64,000 nucleotides of DNA from Halobacillus litoralis (GTDB lineage: Bacteria > Bacillota > Bacilli > Bacillales > Halobacillaceae): the NCBI RefSeq assembly GCF_020524085.2, contig NZ_CP129016.1:2164001-2228000 (forward strand). Reading direction: 5' to 3'. Position numbers and translations under genes: made by a program. Position 1 is the first letter of the stretch, and each line of letters starts with the position of its first letter. Positions 8,712 through 17,523 of this stretch are shown one piece after another. The notes beneath the pieces are model-generated. The model made no database searches and was not told the origin of the DNA. It saw nothing but the letters and a program-made list of their open reading frames with translations.

Positions 8712-10420
8712 TTTTAATGAGAACTCTTTTGAAAAAAGAAGATGGCTATGTCTTAGTTACTGTTCTAATTATGTTTGTTATTTTTAGCATCTTAGGCTTG
8801 AGCTTAATGAGTTATACAATCGGTTCTCAGCAATTTTCTTCTGCAAATACCGATTTTATAGAAACGAAAGCGGATGCTGAAATGACAGTACAGGAAGCCC
8901 AGGCTTATATTATGAAAGGTGTCGATGAAATTAATGATGATCTAACTGAAGCGACCCCTGGTCTAGGAGGAGTGATCAGCAAGATTAATCGTGTGATTCA
9001 TCAAGCAGAGCGGAACTTAGGTGAGAAAGGGGTCATTAAGAAAAAGATTTTAAAAGATGGAAAGACTGGTGTTTTTCTACAAAGGGTTGATATAGAGGTT
9101 GATGTAGAAGAGTCTGATAAAACGCTTGTCCGCACGTTTACGATTTCTACGATCGCAGATGTATTCAGGTATGGAGCTGTGACCCCGGGGAATATGAAAT
9201 TGAATGGTGCGCCCTTTATTAAGGGAGATGTATTTGTTGGAAATGATTTAAGGTTACATAACAAAGCCTATTTCATTTCTGAATATGGTCGATGGGCGAA
9301 TACCTCCTACCCATCCATCCAGGGGGATTTATCCGTAAAGGGAAGGTATGAGATTCATGGTTGGTTTTGGGACTGGAGAATATCAGAAGAGGAATTGAAT
9401 TCTTACTTTGAGATAAAACCTAGGATAGTGGACGAAAATCCTGATGTTGCCCCGTTAGATGTGATCGAATACATCGCTGAAAAAAGAAATGACCCAATGG
9501 GCGACATCACTACAAGAGGATATTCCGGCAACATAGATGAAGTGGATGGTTATCAGGTTATTAAAAAAGGTTACGAAAGACAAGGAAAATCTCCAAAAGC
9601 TCCGGATCGGTTTTATGGAGATACCTATATACGTGGTGATCTTAAATTACAAGGGTCTAACTTGAAGGTGGATGGAAACTTAATTGTGGACGGTGAATTG
9701 ATTATTGAATCCGAAGGAAACGTTGAATCCTCTCTCACCGTTGAAGGTTCCATTTATGTTCATGAGAATGCTGAATTAACTGGAACAATCATATTGCCAG
9801 AAGATAAATTTATGTATGTCAATGGATATCCCAAAAATGAGAATTGTAATGGAAACAACTCTCAAAACAATAAGTGCGGTATTTATATAAGTGACCTGAC
9901 CTTTCAAGGAAGCCTATACACAAATCATGAAATTGATATAAGAGAAGATTTGAATATGAACGGGACACTTTACACGCGTTTGGGCGGTCGTATAGAAAAC
10001 TTATCCAACGAAAGTGGTGGGACACTCGTTGTAGTAAGTGAAGGGGAATTAACGATCGCCAACAATAATTTGTATAACAATGAACCGAAAGTCATCCATG
10101 CATTCTTTTATACGAATAGCGATTTAGATATCTATGGTGTTGGCTCAAACTTAAAAATCCGTGGCGGCGTATATGGAAGAAATGTCACGTTGAATGCCGT
10201 TAAAGGGTCATCCAGCGATGATTATTTTCATGGTTCCACCAATTTTTCAAGTAGTCGTGACCCCTTGTATGTACAAAATAATCAAGAATCTATAAACCCT
10301 CAATTATCCAGGCTGACCATAGAGTACACTCAAGAGCTTATTTTAAATCCACCTGATGGCATACCTACGGTCGATAAAGTAACAGTGAAAGAAATTGATC
10401 AACACTTTTATAGTAAATAA
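8708..10420 (+). CDS. Large PilX-like prepilin with beta-helix-like body
   Basis: The protein has 570 residues. The N-terminus (MILMRTLLKKEDG, then YVLVTVLIMFVIFSI) looks like a prepilin or PilX leader and helix, but lacks the usual glutamate at +5. From about residue 160 there are short repeated strands of G-D-hydrophobic type (GAPFIKGDVFVGNDL, YIRGDLKLQG, LIVDGELIIES, LTVEGSIYVHENAEL), as in bactofilin-like or right-handed beta-helix folds. Two cysteines (NENCNG, NNKCGI) sit close together mid-protein. GTG 8708 overlaps the previous stop; ATG 8717 is an alternative start. A pilin-anchored beta-helix suggests a tip adhesin or structural cap; that is inference. No homolog was checked. Confidence 0.75.
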   Translation: MILMRTLLKKEDGYVLVTVLIMFVIFSILGLSLMSYTIGSQQFSSANTDFIETKADAEMTVQEAQAYIMKGVDEINDDLTEATPGLGGVISKINRVIHQAERNLGEKGVIKKKILKDGKTGVFLQRVDIEVDVEESDKTLVRTFTISTIADVFRYGAVTPGNMKLNGAPFIKGDVFVGNDLRLHNKAYFISEYGRWANTSYPSIQGDLSVKGRYEIHGWFWDWRISEEELNSYFEIKPRIVDENPDVAPLDVIEYIAEKRNDPMGDITTRGYSGNIDEVDGYQVIKKGYERQGKSPKAPDRFYGDTYIRGDLKLQGSNLKVDGNLIVDGELIIESEGNVESSLTVEGSIYVHENAELTGTIILPEDKFMYVNGYPKNENCNGNNSQNNKCGIYISDLTFQGSLYTNHEIDIREDLNMNGTLYTRLGGRIENLSNESGGTLVVVSEGELTIANNNLYNNEPKVIHAFFYTNSDLDIYGVGSNLKIRGGVYGRNVTLNAVKGSSSDDYFHGSTNFSSSRDPLYVQNNQESINPQLSRLTIEYTQELILNPPDGIPTVDKVTVKEIDQHFYSK

Positions 10421-10437
10421 AGAGAGGAGGCAACCAC

Positions 10438-11811
10438 ATGATAGATTTTGTTATATGGTTCGTAACAATTGCTATCGCTTTTCTCATTCTTCGATATATT
10501 CCAATAAACTTGACTGTGAAGGGCCGGGTTATCTTATGGCTCACAGGATCGTTGATTAGTTCATTAGCTCTGCTGGCAACCATTTCATATACTTTCTGGA
10601 TGGGGATTCTTGCCTCGCTTGTCCTTGGAGTTGTATTTTCAATCCTATTGCAGGAAAAAGCTCCTCGAGTGTTTGCAGATGAAGCTGATATTACAGGCGA
10701 AACATCGGTTGAACCGAAGAGTCACCCTCATACAGGAGACTATGATGAGTGGCACCGTAACGGAAGTGTTGAAGAGCGCATTTTAGAAGATGAAGATTCG
10801 AAAGGATTTGTGAATATTCAGTCTGACGAAGGATCTGTCCAAAATGAAGATTTCCCACCCGAAAACCTTGAAAAGGAAGAAGAACAACAAGGAGTTCCTG
10901 CTATGGAAACAACGGTTGGGGAAAGAGAACGTTCACAATCATTGGACACTGAAGTTAACTTAAATGAATCTGAAGATTTCATTCATGAGACCGATGATTT
11001 GACTGAAGGTTCTTATGTAGAAGATAAACAAAAGCAGGGAGATAAAAGTAGTTTTACTGAGGATGATGAAGCATTTTTATTAGAAGAGGAGCTTGCCCAG
11101 CTAAGAATGGGAGAAGAAAGCGTAGGATATGGGGAAGAGCTTGAGGAACCCGAAGATGTTACAGAAGAAGAGTTAATGGCAGAAAGAAATCTTCAGTTAG
11201 ATATTGAGGGAAATGATCTCGACCGTGATCCTGTAAAAAATGAGAAGTTTCCAAGTAATCTAGACGATACATACGACAGTATTGTCGAAGAAGAATTAGA
11301 ATCTGAAGAAGAAATCATAAATGAAATCAACGAAACAACAGATTCTGACAAAGATATTACCCGGGAAATGAACATACAGGCAGAAGAGGTGCCTGTAGAT
11401 AATCAGGAAAAAATCATATCCCCACTCCCTAATCATGATAAGGACCCGGATATTGAAGATAACGAGGACAGCCTAGCTCTTGAGGAAGATCAAGTTGAAG
11501 AATTGATAGCGGATGAAGCGTTAAGGAAAAAGCTGCTTGAGTTGATGATTGAAAAGATTGCATATATGGAAGAGCAAATGACAGGAGTCGAGTATGAGAA
11601 GTATATTAAAGCTCATCTATCTGAGAAACTACCGGATCTGGAATACTACTCCGTCTCCAAATATTTGATTAAGTATTACATCAAGTACGAAAGAACAGAT
11701 GAGCTTGAACGGTTTGTAGGCGGGTTGATCGATAAGTTCGCATCCTACTCACTTCTTGTCGAAGAGTTGAGGTATGTGCTTCACCAACAAGTTCAATATA
11801 CAAAAAAATGA
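10438..11811 (+). CDS. Membrane protein with very acidic linker, unknown
   Basis: Residues about 1-75 hold two or three hydrophobic membrane segments. Residues about 80-365 are a low-complexity, glutamate/aspartate-rich linker with few hydrophobic positions. Residues about 365-457 form a compact, probably helical C-terminal domain (LADEALRKKLLELMIEK ... RYVLHQQVQ). The ATG start at 10438 follows AGAGAGGAGG. I do not recognise any family. Its place between the minor pilins and the VanW-G5 gene, with short gaps on both sides, implies a pilus-related envelope role, for instance spanning the cell wall. The acidic linker would suit a high-salt cytoplasm or a flexible extracellular spacer. Confidence 0.72.
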   Translation: MIDFVIWFVTIAIAFLILRYIPINLTVKGRVILWLTGSLISSLALLATISYTFWMGILASLVLGVVFSILLQEKAPRVFADEADITGETSVEPKSHPHTGDYDEWHRNGSVEERILEDEDSKGFVNIQSDEGSVQNEDFPPENLEKEEEQQGVPAMETTVGERERSQSLDTEVNLNESEDFIHETDDLTEGSYVEDKQKQGDKSSFTEDDEAFLLEEELAQLRMGEESVGYGEELEEPEDVTEEELMAERNLQLDIEGNDLDRDPVKNEKFPSNLDDTYDSIVEEELESEEEIINEINETTDSDKDITREMNIQAEEVPVDNQEKIISPLPNHDKDPDIEDNEDSLALEEDQVEELIADEALRKKLLELMIEKIAYMEEQMTGVEYEKYIKAHLSEKLPDLEYYSVSKYLIKYYIKYERTDELERFVGGLIDKFASYSLLVEELRYVLHQQVQYTKK

Positions 11812-11828
11812 TGGGTGTGTAGAATGAC

Positions 11829-12134
11829 TTGAAAAAAAGCCTAGAAGAGTTTTCACCAGGAGAAGTGGAAACTAGAGGATCGAAAGAAGCAAACTCACAA
11901 GTCGAACCAAAGAAGACATTTCATTTCTCTACCACCGCTAATCAGGAGCGTGTGAATGATCTTGATCGTAAGCAAGATGAATTGTTAGAAGGGAAACAAG
12001 CGACAAAAGACATCGTGAATTCCCAGGGTGAGACCGTTGTCACAGAAGGAGCGGTCTTAACTAAAGATGAAATTGATCAGTTGAAGCGGCACGGTCCTGG
12101 TGTCATGGTTGAATTAAGCATGAATGTGAAGTGA
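11829..12134 (+). CDS. Small soluble protein in pilus operon, unknown
   Basis: A 101-residue frame starting with TTG at 11829; GGGTGTG at 11813-11819 could serve as ribosome site. The N-terminal half is polar and probably disordered. The C-terminal 40 residues (GETVVTEGAVLTKDEIDQL) look like a small folded beta/alpha motif of the type seen where a V..EG..(I/L)T.(D/E)E(I/L)..L loop packs against a partner. It has no signal peptide or membrane segment. It is codirectional and tightly packed between two envelope protein genes. No function can be given. Confidence 0.6.
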   Translation: MKKSLEEFSPGEVETRGSKEANSQVEPKKTFHFSTTANQERVNDLDRKQDELLEGKQATKDIVNSQGETVVTEGAVLTKDEIDQLKRHGPGVMVELSMNVK

Positions 12135-12164
12135 TTCCGTATTATTCATTGGAGGTGTTCATAG

Positions 12165-13475
12165 TTGAGACAATCCTTAAACTTTAAGTTGATTTCTTTG
12201 GTGGTGGCTGTTGGCATGTCAATGTTTCTGTTTACAATGGGAAGTTCAGCGGCTATTCAATATGTCACCAATGGTGAACACCTCCCGGAGAATACCGTCA
12301 TCGCTTCTGTTAATCTATCTAAGAAAAGTAAAGAAGAGGCGGTACAACTTCTTTCAGAAAAGGTGCAGAATTGGAAAGATAACCATTCGGTTGTAGTTAG
12401 ATTGGACGGGAAAGAACTGACCGTTGACCCGGAGATGTTCCAGTTTGATGTAATTGGAACGGTTGAGCAAGCCATGAATACAAGCAAGCGAGATCTGCAG
12501 GTGACCATTGATGATTCGTATGTGACGGATTTGAGATCTCATATGAATGATTCACTGGCCACTGAGTTTTATCAGGAACAATTCATTGAAACTGTGAAAA
12601 GGGATGCAGCCCAGTTGATAGAATCACCTTTAGAGTACGTGGCATATGAATTTGTAAAAGGGAATACGGCTTCACTTTACGAAAGCATAGGTGAACACAA
12701 GGTCATCGTACCACACGAAACGAGCATGGATCGATCTGTGAAGTTATTTGATGGAGAAGAGCTTGAAAATGGGGCGGTCTTTTCATTTAATCGTTTGTTA
12801 AACAATGATGGAGTTTACGATGAAGTTTCCTTGGATGTGCTGGCTTCTGCGATCTATGGAGCTAGTTTGAACGCGGGGATGATCATTCAGGAAAGACATA
12901 TCAGCCATCGATTGCCTGAGTACGCAAGGATTGGTATGGAAGCGAATGTGGACCTTAATCAAGGTCAGGACCTGAAAGTGTATAACCCATTTTCAGGAGA
13001 TTATCAATTGTCGGTAAGTGTAGAAGAAGGAAGTGTTGATGTTCAATGGATTGGATACCCGACAACCTCTGACTTTCATGTTCAGGTGTTGGATCGTGAA
13101 GAAATACCTCCTAAAACGATCATCCAATACTCTTCCCTTGTTAATAAAGGGACATTCAATCTTTTACAAGAAGGCGTGAATGGTGAGGTTGTCTTGGTCT
13201 ATCGTGTGGATAGATCTTTACCCGAAGGTGTGCAGGAGTTTATTTCTGAAGACTATTATCCACCGATAGCTAGAGTGGAGGAGCATCCTTCTGTTGACGA
13301 CGAGAGCCCAACAGAGAATTCGGGATCCGATACTGGAGACAGGAGCTCTAATACTGGAAATGCAATAAATGATACGGATGAGTATGACACCGGAGGGAAC
13401 TCCAGCGACCCTAAATCAATACATAGAGATGAAGACGGGATTTGGGAGGTCGTTCCTGAAGGAGAATCTAAGTGA
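12165..13475 (+). CDS. VanW-like envelope protein with G5 domain
   Basis: 436 residues. A membrane anchor lies near residues 7-27. A PG_binding_4-like domain (VIASVNLSKKSKEEAVQLL) spans about 40-140, a VanW-like region (NGAVFSFNRLL) about 175-270, and a G5-like domain (EIPPKTIIQYSS ... GEVVLVYRV) about 300-355. A disordered Ser/Asn/Asp tail follows. The glycine/cysteine GGG-CQ signature of canonical VanW proteins is missing; that place reads EVSLDVLASAIYGASL, so the domain is degenerate. The TTG start at 12165 follows GGAGGTG. The stop overlaps the pilB start (TGATG). Such proteins are thought to bind peptidoglycan; here it might guide the pilus through the thick wall (inference). Confidence 0.8.
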   Translation: MRQSLNFKLISLVVAVGMSMFLFTMGSSAAIQYVTNGEHLPENTVIASVNLSKKSKEEAVQLLSEKVQNWKDNHSVVVRLDGKELTVDPEMFQFDVIGTVEQAMNTSKRDLQVTIDDSYVTDLRSHMNDSLATEFYQEQFIETVKRDAAQLIESPLEYVAYEFVKGNTASLYESIGEHKVIVPHETSMDRSVKLFDGEELENGAVFSFNRLLNNDGVYDEVSLDVLASAIYGASLNAGMIIQERHISHRLPEYARIGMEANVDLNQGQDLKVYNPFSGDYQLSVSVEEGSVDVQWIGYPTTSDFHVQVLDREEIPPKTIIQYSSLVNKGTFNLLQEGVNGEVVLVYRVDRSLPEGVQEFISEDYYPPIARVEEHPSVDDESPTENSGSDTGDRSSNTGNAINDTDEYDTGGNSSDPKSIHRDEDGIWEVVPEGESK

Positions 13476-15121
13476 TGGACGAAAAGGGTGAGTCGGTCAT
13501 GATCAAGAGAAAAAGATTAGGCGATTTGTTAAAAGATGCGGGGATTATCGAAGAGCACCAGATTCAAGAAGCTTTGGAAAGCAAAAAGACGGACCAGAAG
13601 CTTGGCGACGTTCTTGTGGAAAAGGGATATGTGACGGAAAAACAATTGATTGAGGTGTTGGAATTCCAACTTGGAATTCCGCATGTCTCTTTGTTTCACT
13701 TTCCTATTGATCCTAATGTGATCACCATTGTCAGTAAGGAATTTGCCCTTCGGAATCTACTTGTTCCTATCCAACGGAAAGGGGAAGAGTTGACAGTAGC
13801 TATGGCGGATCCAATGGATTATTTTTCTATCGATGATTTGAAAATATCTACGGGTTTCAAAATTTCTCCTGTCATTGCAACGAAGCATGAAATCCTTCAA
13901 GCTGTTAACCGACATTATAACTTGAATGATTCGAACCTGGATGAAAATGAAGAAGATACAGAGGAAGCCCCCGCCATTAAGTTAGTCGACCAGTTACTTC
14001 AAGCGGGTGTTCAACTGAAGTCGAGCGACATCCATATCGATCCTCAGGAATCGCGGGTTTTAATTCGCTATAGGATTGATGGTGTTTTAAGGACGGAACG
14101 TACGTTACCGAAGTCTTTTCAGAACAGTCTAATCGCCCGCGTAAAAATATTGGCTAATCTAAATATCACAGAAAATCGGCTGCCACAGGACGGGCGGATC
14201 AAAACGACCGTTGATCGTTCACCGGTTGATTTAAGGATATCCATCCTTCCTACAGTCTATGGAGAAAAGATTGTCATTAGGATTCTTGACCTTTCGAACG
14301 CGTTAAGTTCAATAGAAGACCTGGGTTTCAATAAAATCAATGCGCAAAAATATAAGCAATTGATTGAGCAACCTTCTGGTCTTATCCTCATTACAGGCCC
14401 TACAGGGTCGGGGAAATCATCCACTCTTTATGCATCCTTGAATCGTTTGAATACAGACGATGTCAACATTATCACAGTAGAGGATCCTGTGGAGTATCAA
14501 ATCGAAGGACTAAACCAAGTCCAGGTGAACACATCCATTGGATTAACCTTCTCTAAAGGGCTCCGCTCGATCTTACGTCAGGACCCTAACATTGTCATGG
14601 TCGGTGAAATCAGGGATTCGGAAACAGCAGAGATTGCTATTCGCGCTTCTCTCACGGGGCACTTAGTCTTGAGCACGTTACATACGAACAGTGCCATTGC
14701 CACCATCCCCCGTTTATTTGATATGGATGTGGAACCCTACCTTGTCGTTTCTTCTCTATCAGGTGTTGTCGCTCAGCGCTTGGTCAGAAAAATATGCCGT
14801 GATTGCAGACACGCACATCCACTTACTGAGATGGAGAAAAAACACTTTCAAAAACGTGGAATGACGGCAGATACCATTTACAAAGGATCGGGTTGTGACA
14901 GTTGTCAAAATACAGGGTACCGTGGCCGTATGGCCATTCAAGAAGTGTTAGTCATTGATGATGAAATCCGGACCATGATGATGAACAATGGCAGCATGGA
15001 CCAAGTCCGGCGTTACGCATTGAAGCAGGGAATGCTTTTTTTATTAGACGATGGTTTGTTGAAAGTGAAGCAGGGGCTTACGACGTTAGAAGAAGTGATT
15101 CGCGTCGCCAAAGTCGACTAG
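13475..15121 (+). CDS. pilB: Type IV pilus extension ATPase PilB
   Basis: GspE/PilB family motor for pilus assembly. The N-terminal domain (about residues 14-75) holds two consecutive MshEN-type half-motifs, RLGDLLKDAGIIEEHQIQEA and KLGDVLVEKGYVTEKQLIEV, the pattern that binds c-di-GMP. The ATPase core follows: Walker A GPTGSGKSS near 308-316, an Asp box with EDPVEYQ, Walker B (IVMVGEIRD) and the His box (GHLVLSTLHT). A tetracysteine zinc site is present (CRDC and CDSC). I chose ATG 13475 (TGATG overlap with the upstream stop, GAAGGAGAA before it); GTG 13472 and ATG 13499 are alternatives. Followed by pilT and pilC. Confidence 0.94.
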   Translation: MDEKGESVMIKRKRLGDLLKDAGIIEEHQIQEALESKKTDQKLGDVLVEKGYVTEKQLIEVLEFQLGIPHVSLFHFPIDPNVITIVSKEFALRNLLVPIQRKGEELTVAMADPMDYFSIDDLKISTGFKISPVIATKHEILQAVNRHYNLNDSNLDENEEDTEEAPAIKLVDQLLQAGVQLKSSDIHIDPQESRVLIRYRIDGVLRTERTLPKSFQNSLIARVKILANLNITENRLPQDGRIKTTVDRSPVDLRISILPTVYGEKIVIRILDLSNALSSIEDLGFNKINAQKYKQLIEQPSGLILITGPTGSGKSSTLYASLNRLNTDDVNIITVEDPVEYQIEGLNQVQVNTSIGLTFSKGLRSILRQDPNIVMVGEIRDSETAEIAIRASLTGHLVLSTLHTNSAIATIPRLFDMDVEPYLVVSSLSGVVAQRLVRKICRDCRHAHPLTEMEKKHFQKRGMTADTIYKGSGCDSCQNTGYRGRMAIQEVLVIDDEIRTMMMNNGSMDQVRRYALKQGMLFLLDDGLLKVKQGLTTLEEVIRVAKVD

Positions 15122-15135
15122 CGAGGTGGTAAGAC

Positions 15136-16176
15136 ATGAGAGAGAAATTTGATCAGCTCCTGACGGTTGCGAACGGATATGAGGCCTCTGACATTCATTT
15201 GACAGTAGGAGTGCCTCCGATATTCAGAATCCACGGTCAGTTAAGGAAGTATGGTAAAACTCCACTTAAACCAGTAGATACGGATGGGATGGCGAAAGCA
15301 ATCTTATCTGATGATTTACACCAACAGTTGTTGAGTAACCGTGAAGTGGATGTATCCTACGGTATTGCAGGCGTTTCGAGGTTTCGTATTAATATTTACT
15401 ATCAAAGAAATTGCCTTTCGATGGCGGTCAGGATTGTTCCCCGGGAAATCCCTTCAATTGAAGACCTTCATATGCCGCAAGTATTAAAGAAAATCAGCGG
15501 CTATGCCCAAGGTCTTGTTCTTGTCACAGGTCCTACAGGATCAGGGAAATCGACGACGCTCGCTTCAATGGTTGATTACATAAACCAATCCGCCCGCAAA
15601 CATATCATCACCTTAGAGGATCCAATTGAGTACACCCATAACCATAAGAACTGCATTGTCGATCAGCGGGAAGTCGGGTTTGATACGAGGAATTTTGCAA
15701 ATGGATTACGTTCTTGTCTTCGTCAGGATCCTGATGTCATTTTGGTTGGGGAGCTTCGGGACTTTGAAACAATTTCGACAGCACTGACGGCTGCAGAAAC
15801 CGGTCATCTGGTATTTGGAACCTTACATACGACCAATGCACCAGATACGATTGACAGAATCATTGATGTATTTCCGCCCAATCAACAAGGGCAGGTAAGG
15901 GTACAGCTTGCAAACGTCTTACAGGCAATTGTCTCCCAGCGCTTATTCCGCCGTCTGGATAAACAGGGAAGAAGAGCTGCGGTTGAGGTTCTGTTGAATA
16001 CACCAGCGGTCAAAAATCTGATTAGAAACGAAAAGATACATCAAATAGAAAATGTCATGCAAACGTCCGGGGCTCAGCACATGCAGACGTTGGAGATGTC
16101 GATCCAGGAATTGCTGAGAGAAAAAGTCATTGATGAACGTGATGCGGCTCCATATATGAAGGAAGGGGGCTTTTAG
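15136..16176 (+). CDS. pilT: Pilus retraction ATPase PilT
   Basis: 346 residues, the usual PilT length. Walker A GPTGSGKST is at 132-140, with the Asp box EDPIEYTH, Walker B (VILVGELRD) and the His box (GHLVFGTLHTTN). The C-terminal VKNLIRNEK fits the AIRNLIRE signature specific for PilT. It powers retraction, so pili here should be dynamic and capable of twitching, attachment tension or DNA uptake. B. subtilis has no PilT in its ComG pseudopilus system, so this argues for a true type IV pilus. GAGGTGG precedes the ATG. Confidence 0.95.
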   Translation: MREKFDQLLTVANGYEASDIHLTVGVPPIFRIHGQLRKYGKTPLKPVDTDGMAKAILSDDLHQQLLSNREVDVSYGIAGVSRFRINIYYQRNCLSMAVRIVPREIPSIEDLHMPQVLKKISGYAQGLVLVTGPTGSGKSTTLASMVDYINQSARKHIITLEDPIEYTHNHKNCIVDQREVGFDTRNFANGLRSCLRQDPDVILVGELRDFETISTALTAAETGHLVFGTLHTTNAPDTIDRIIDVFPPNQQGQVRVQLANVLQAIVSQRLFRRLDKQGRRAAVEVLLNTPAVKNLIRNEKIHQIENVMQTSGAQHMQTLEMSIQELLREKVIDERDAAPYMKEGGF

Positions 16177-16177
16177 C

Positions 16178-17386
16178 ATGCCCTATTATTCCTATCAAGG
16201 ACGCAGCCTACTTGGCAAAGCTCAAAAGGGCAGGCTGCGTGCAAATTCTAGAAAAGAAGCGGTCATGTCATTAAAAGAGCGGGGTATTACCATTTCGGAA
16301 ATTAAAGAAATCGATAGTATCTTCCTAAAAGATATTCAAATAGGAAACCCGGTAAAGCCTAAGGATTTTGTTATTTACTTGAGGCAATTTTCTACGCTCA
16401 TGAGAGCCGGAATTTCTTTGCTTGAGTCGACAAAAATTCTTGCAAAACAATCAAATAGCCGGGCGTTAAGTGAAGCGCTCTATGATATCAGTGAGCAATT
16501 AGAAAGTGGGCGCTCTTTTTCTGAAGCAGCTGGTTCCCATTCGAAAATCTTTTCGAACCTATTCATCAATATGGTACGAGCGGGCGAAGTTGGAGGTAAT
16601 CTTGACGACATCCTGGAACGTTTAGCTGTTTATTATGAAAAACAATACGATACAAGACAGAAAATCATATCCGCATTAACCTACCCACTTGTGGTTGGTC
16701 TGATAGCCATTGGCATCGTCATTTTTCTGTTAACCTTCGTAGTACCGAGGTTTGCAAGTATGTTCGACACAATGGGAGGAGAGCTTCCATGGATCACTCA
16801 ATTGACGCTTAGTATGAGCCAGTTTTTCCAAAACTATTGGTATGCGGCCATCCTTATCCCGGCGCTGTTTATTGTCATATTTAAACTGCTCGTAGATAGA
16901 AATCCAAAGCTCCAATATACAGTGGATGTACTGAAGCTTAAAATTCCTGTTTTCGGTCCATTGATACAAAAAGCCGCCCTGGTACGCATGACAAGTACAC
17001 TGAGTTCTTTAATGAATAGTTCCGTTCCTATATTAAAATCTCTACAAGTGACACAAAATGTCGTAGAAAATAAAGTAGTGGAACGAGCAATCATGAATAG
17101 TTACAAATCGTTGGAAAAAGGAAACAACCTCTCCGATCCATTACGGCAGTATCCGATTTTCCCACCATTAGTGATACAGATGATGGCTGTAGGGGAGGAA
17201 ACAGGTTCTCTCGATTACATGCTTTCAAAGGTGGCTGAATTCTACGAATCTGAACTTGAATATACGACAGACCGATTAAAAACGTTGATTGAGCCATTAA
17301 TGATCTTAGTCCTCGCACTTGTCGTCGGAGGTATAGTTGCGGCTATCGCTGTGCCGATGTTTTCGATTTTCGACACGATCAATTAA
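16178..17386 (+). CDS. pilC: Type IV pilus platform protein PilC
   Basis: Inner-membrane platform protein of the GspF/PilC family, 402 residues. Two T2SF domains (about 65-190 and 270-392) are seen, with family signatures FSTLMRAGISLLES and MVRAGEVGGNLDDIL in the first and MMAVGEETGSLDYML in the second. Three hydrophobic helices lie near 165-190, 215-240 and 370-395. It starts one base after the pilT stop with GAAGGGGGC as ribosome site. It transmits motion from PilB and PilT to the growing pilus. Confidence 0.94.
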   Translation: MPYYSYQGRSLLGKAQKGRLRANSRKEAVMSLKERGITISEIKEIDSIFLKDIQIGNPVKPKDFVIYLRQFSTLMRAGISLLESTKILAKQSNSRALSEALYDISEQLESGRSFSEAAGSHSKIFSNLFINMVRAGEVGGNLDDILERLAVYYEKQYDTRQKIISALTYPLVVGLIAIGIVIFLLTFVVPRFASMFDTMGGELPWITQLTLSMSQFFQNYWYAAILIPALFIVIFKLLVDRNPKLQYTVDVLKLKIPVFGPLIQKAALVRMTSTLSSLMNSSVPILKSLQVTQNVVENKVVERAIMNSYKSLEKGNNLSDPLRQYPIFPPLVIQMMAVGEETGSLDYMLSKVAEFYESELEYTTDRLKTLIEPLMILVLALVVGGIVAAIAVPMFSIFDTIN

Positions 17387-17435
17387 GTTTTTGTAAGAAT
17401 GTGCAAAAATGCTAGTTTGCAAACTTTTTATCCTT

Positions 17436-17441
17436 TATAAT
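17436..17441 (+). promoter_or_regulatory. Possible -10 of a separate pilin promoter
   Basis: TATAAT at 17436-17441 lies 82 bases before the pilin ATG, in an intergenic gap after pilC. No good -35 is seen at normal spacing. A separate promoter would make sense for an abundantly needed pilin. Confidence 0.35.
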
Positions 17442-17457
17442 GAACATAGGACATTTT

Positions 17458-17508
17458 GCTAATGAAAAAAGTAGTACATATCCGTTAGCAGAAAATCGAA
17501 AGTACTAC
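17458..17508 (+). promoter_or_regulatory. Structured pilin 5' leader with competing stems
   Basis: GCTAA (17458-17462) can pair with TTAGC (17485-17489), while GTAGTAC (17471-17477) can pair with GTACTAC (17502-17508), just before the AAAGGGGAG ribosome site. The two pairings interlock, so they could be alternatives or a pseudoknot. It does not match any riboswitch consensus I know. Confidence 0.35.
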
Positions 17509-17523
17509 AAAAGGGGAGAGAAA

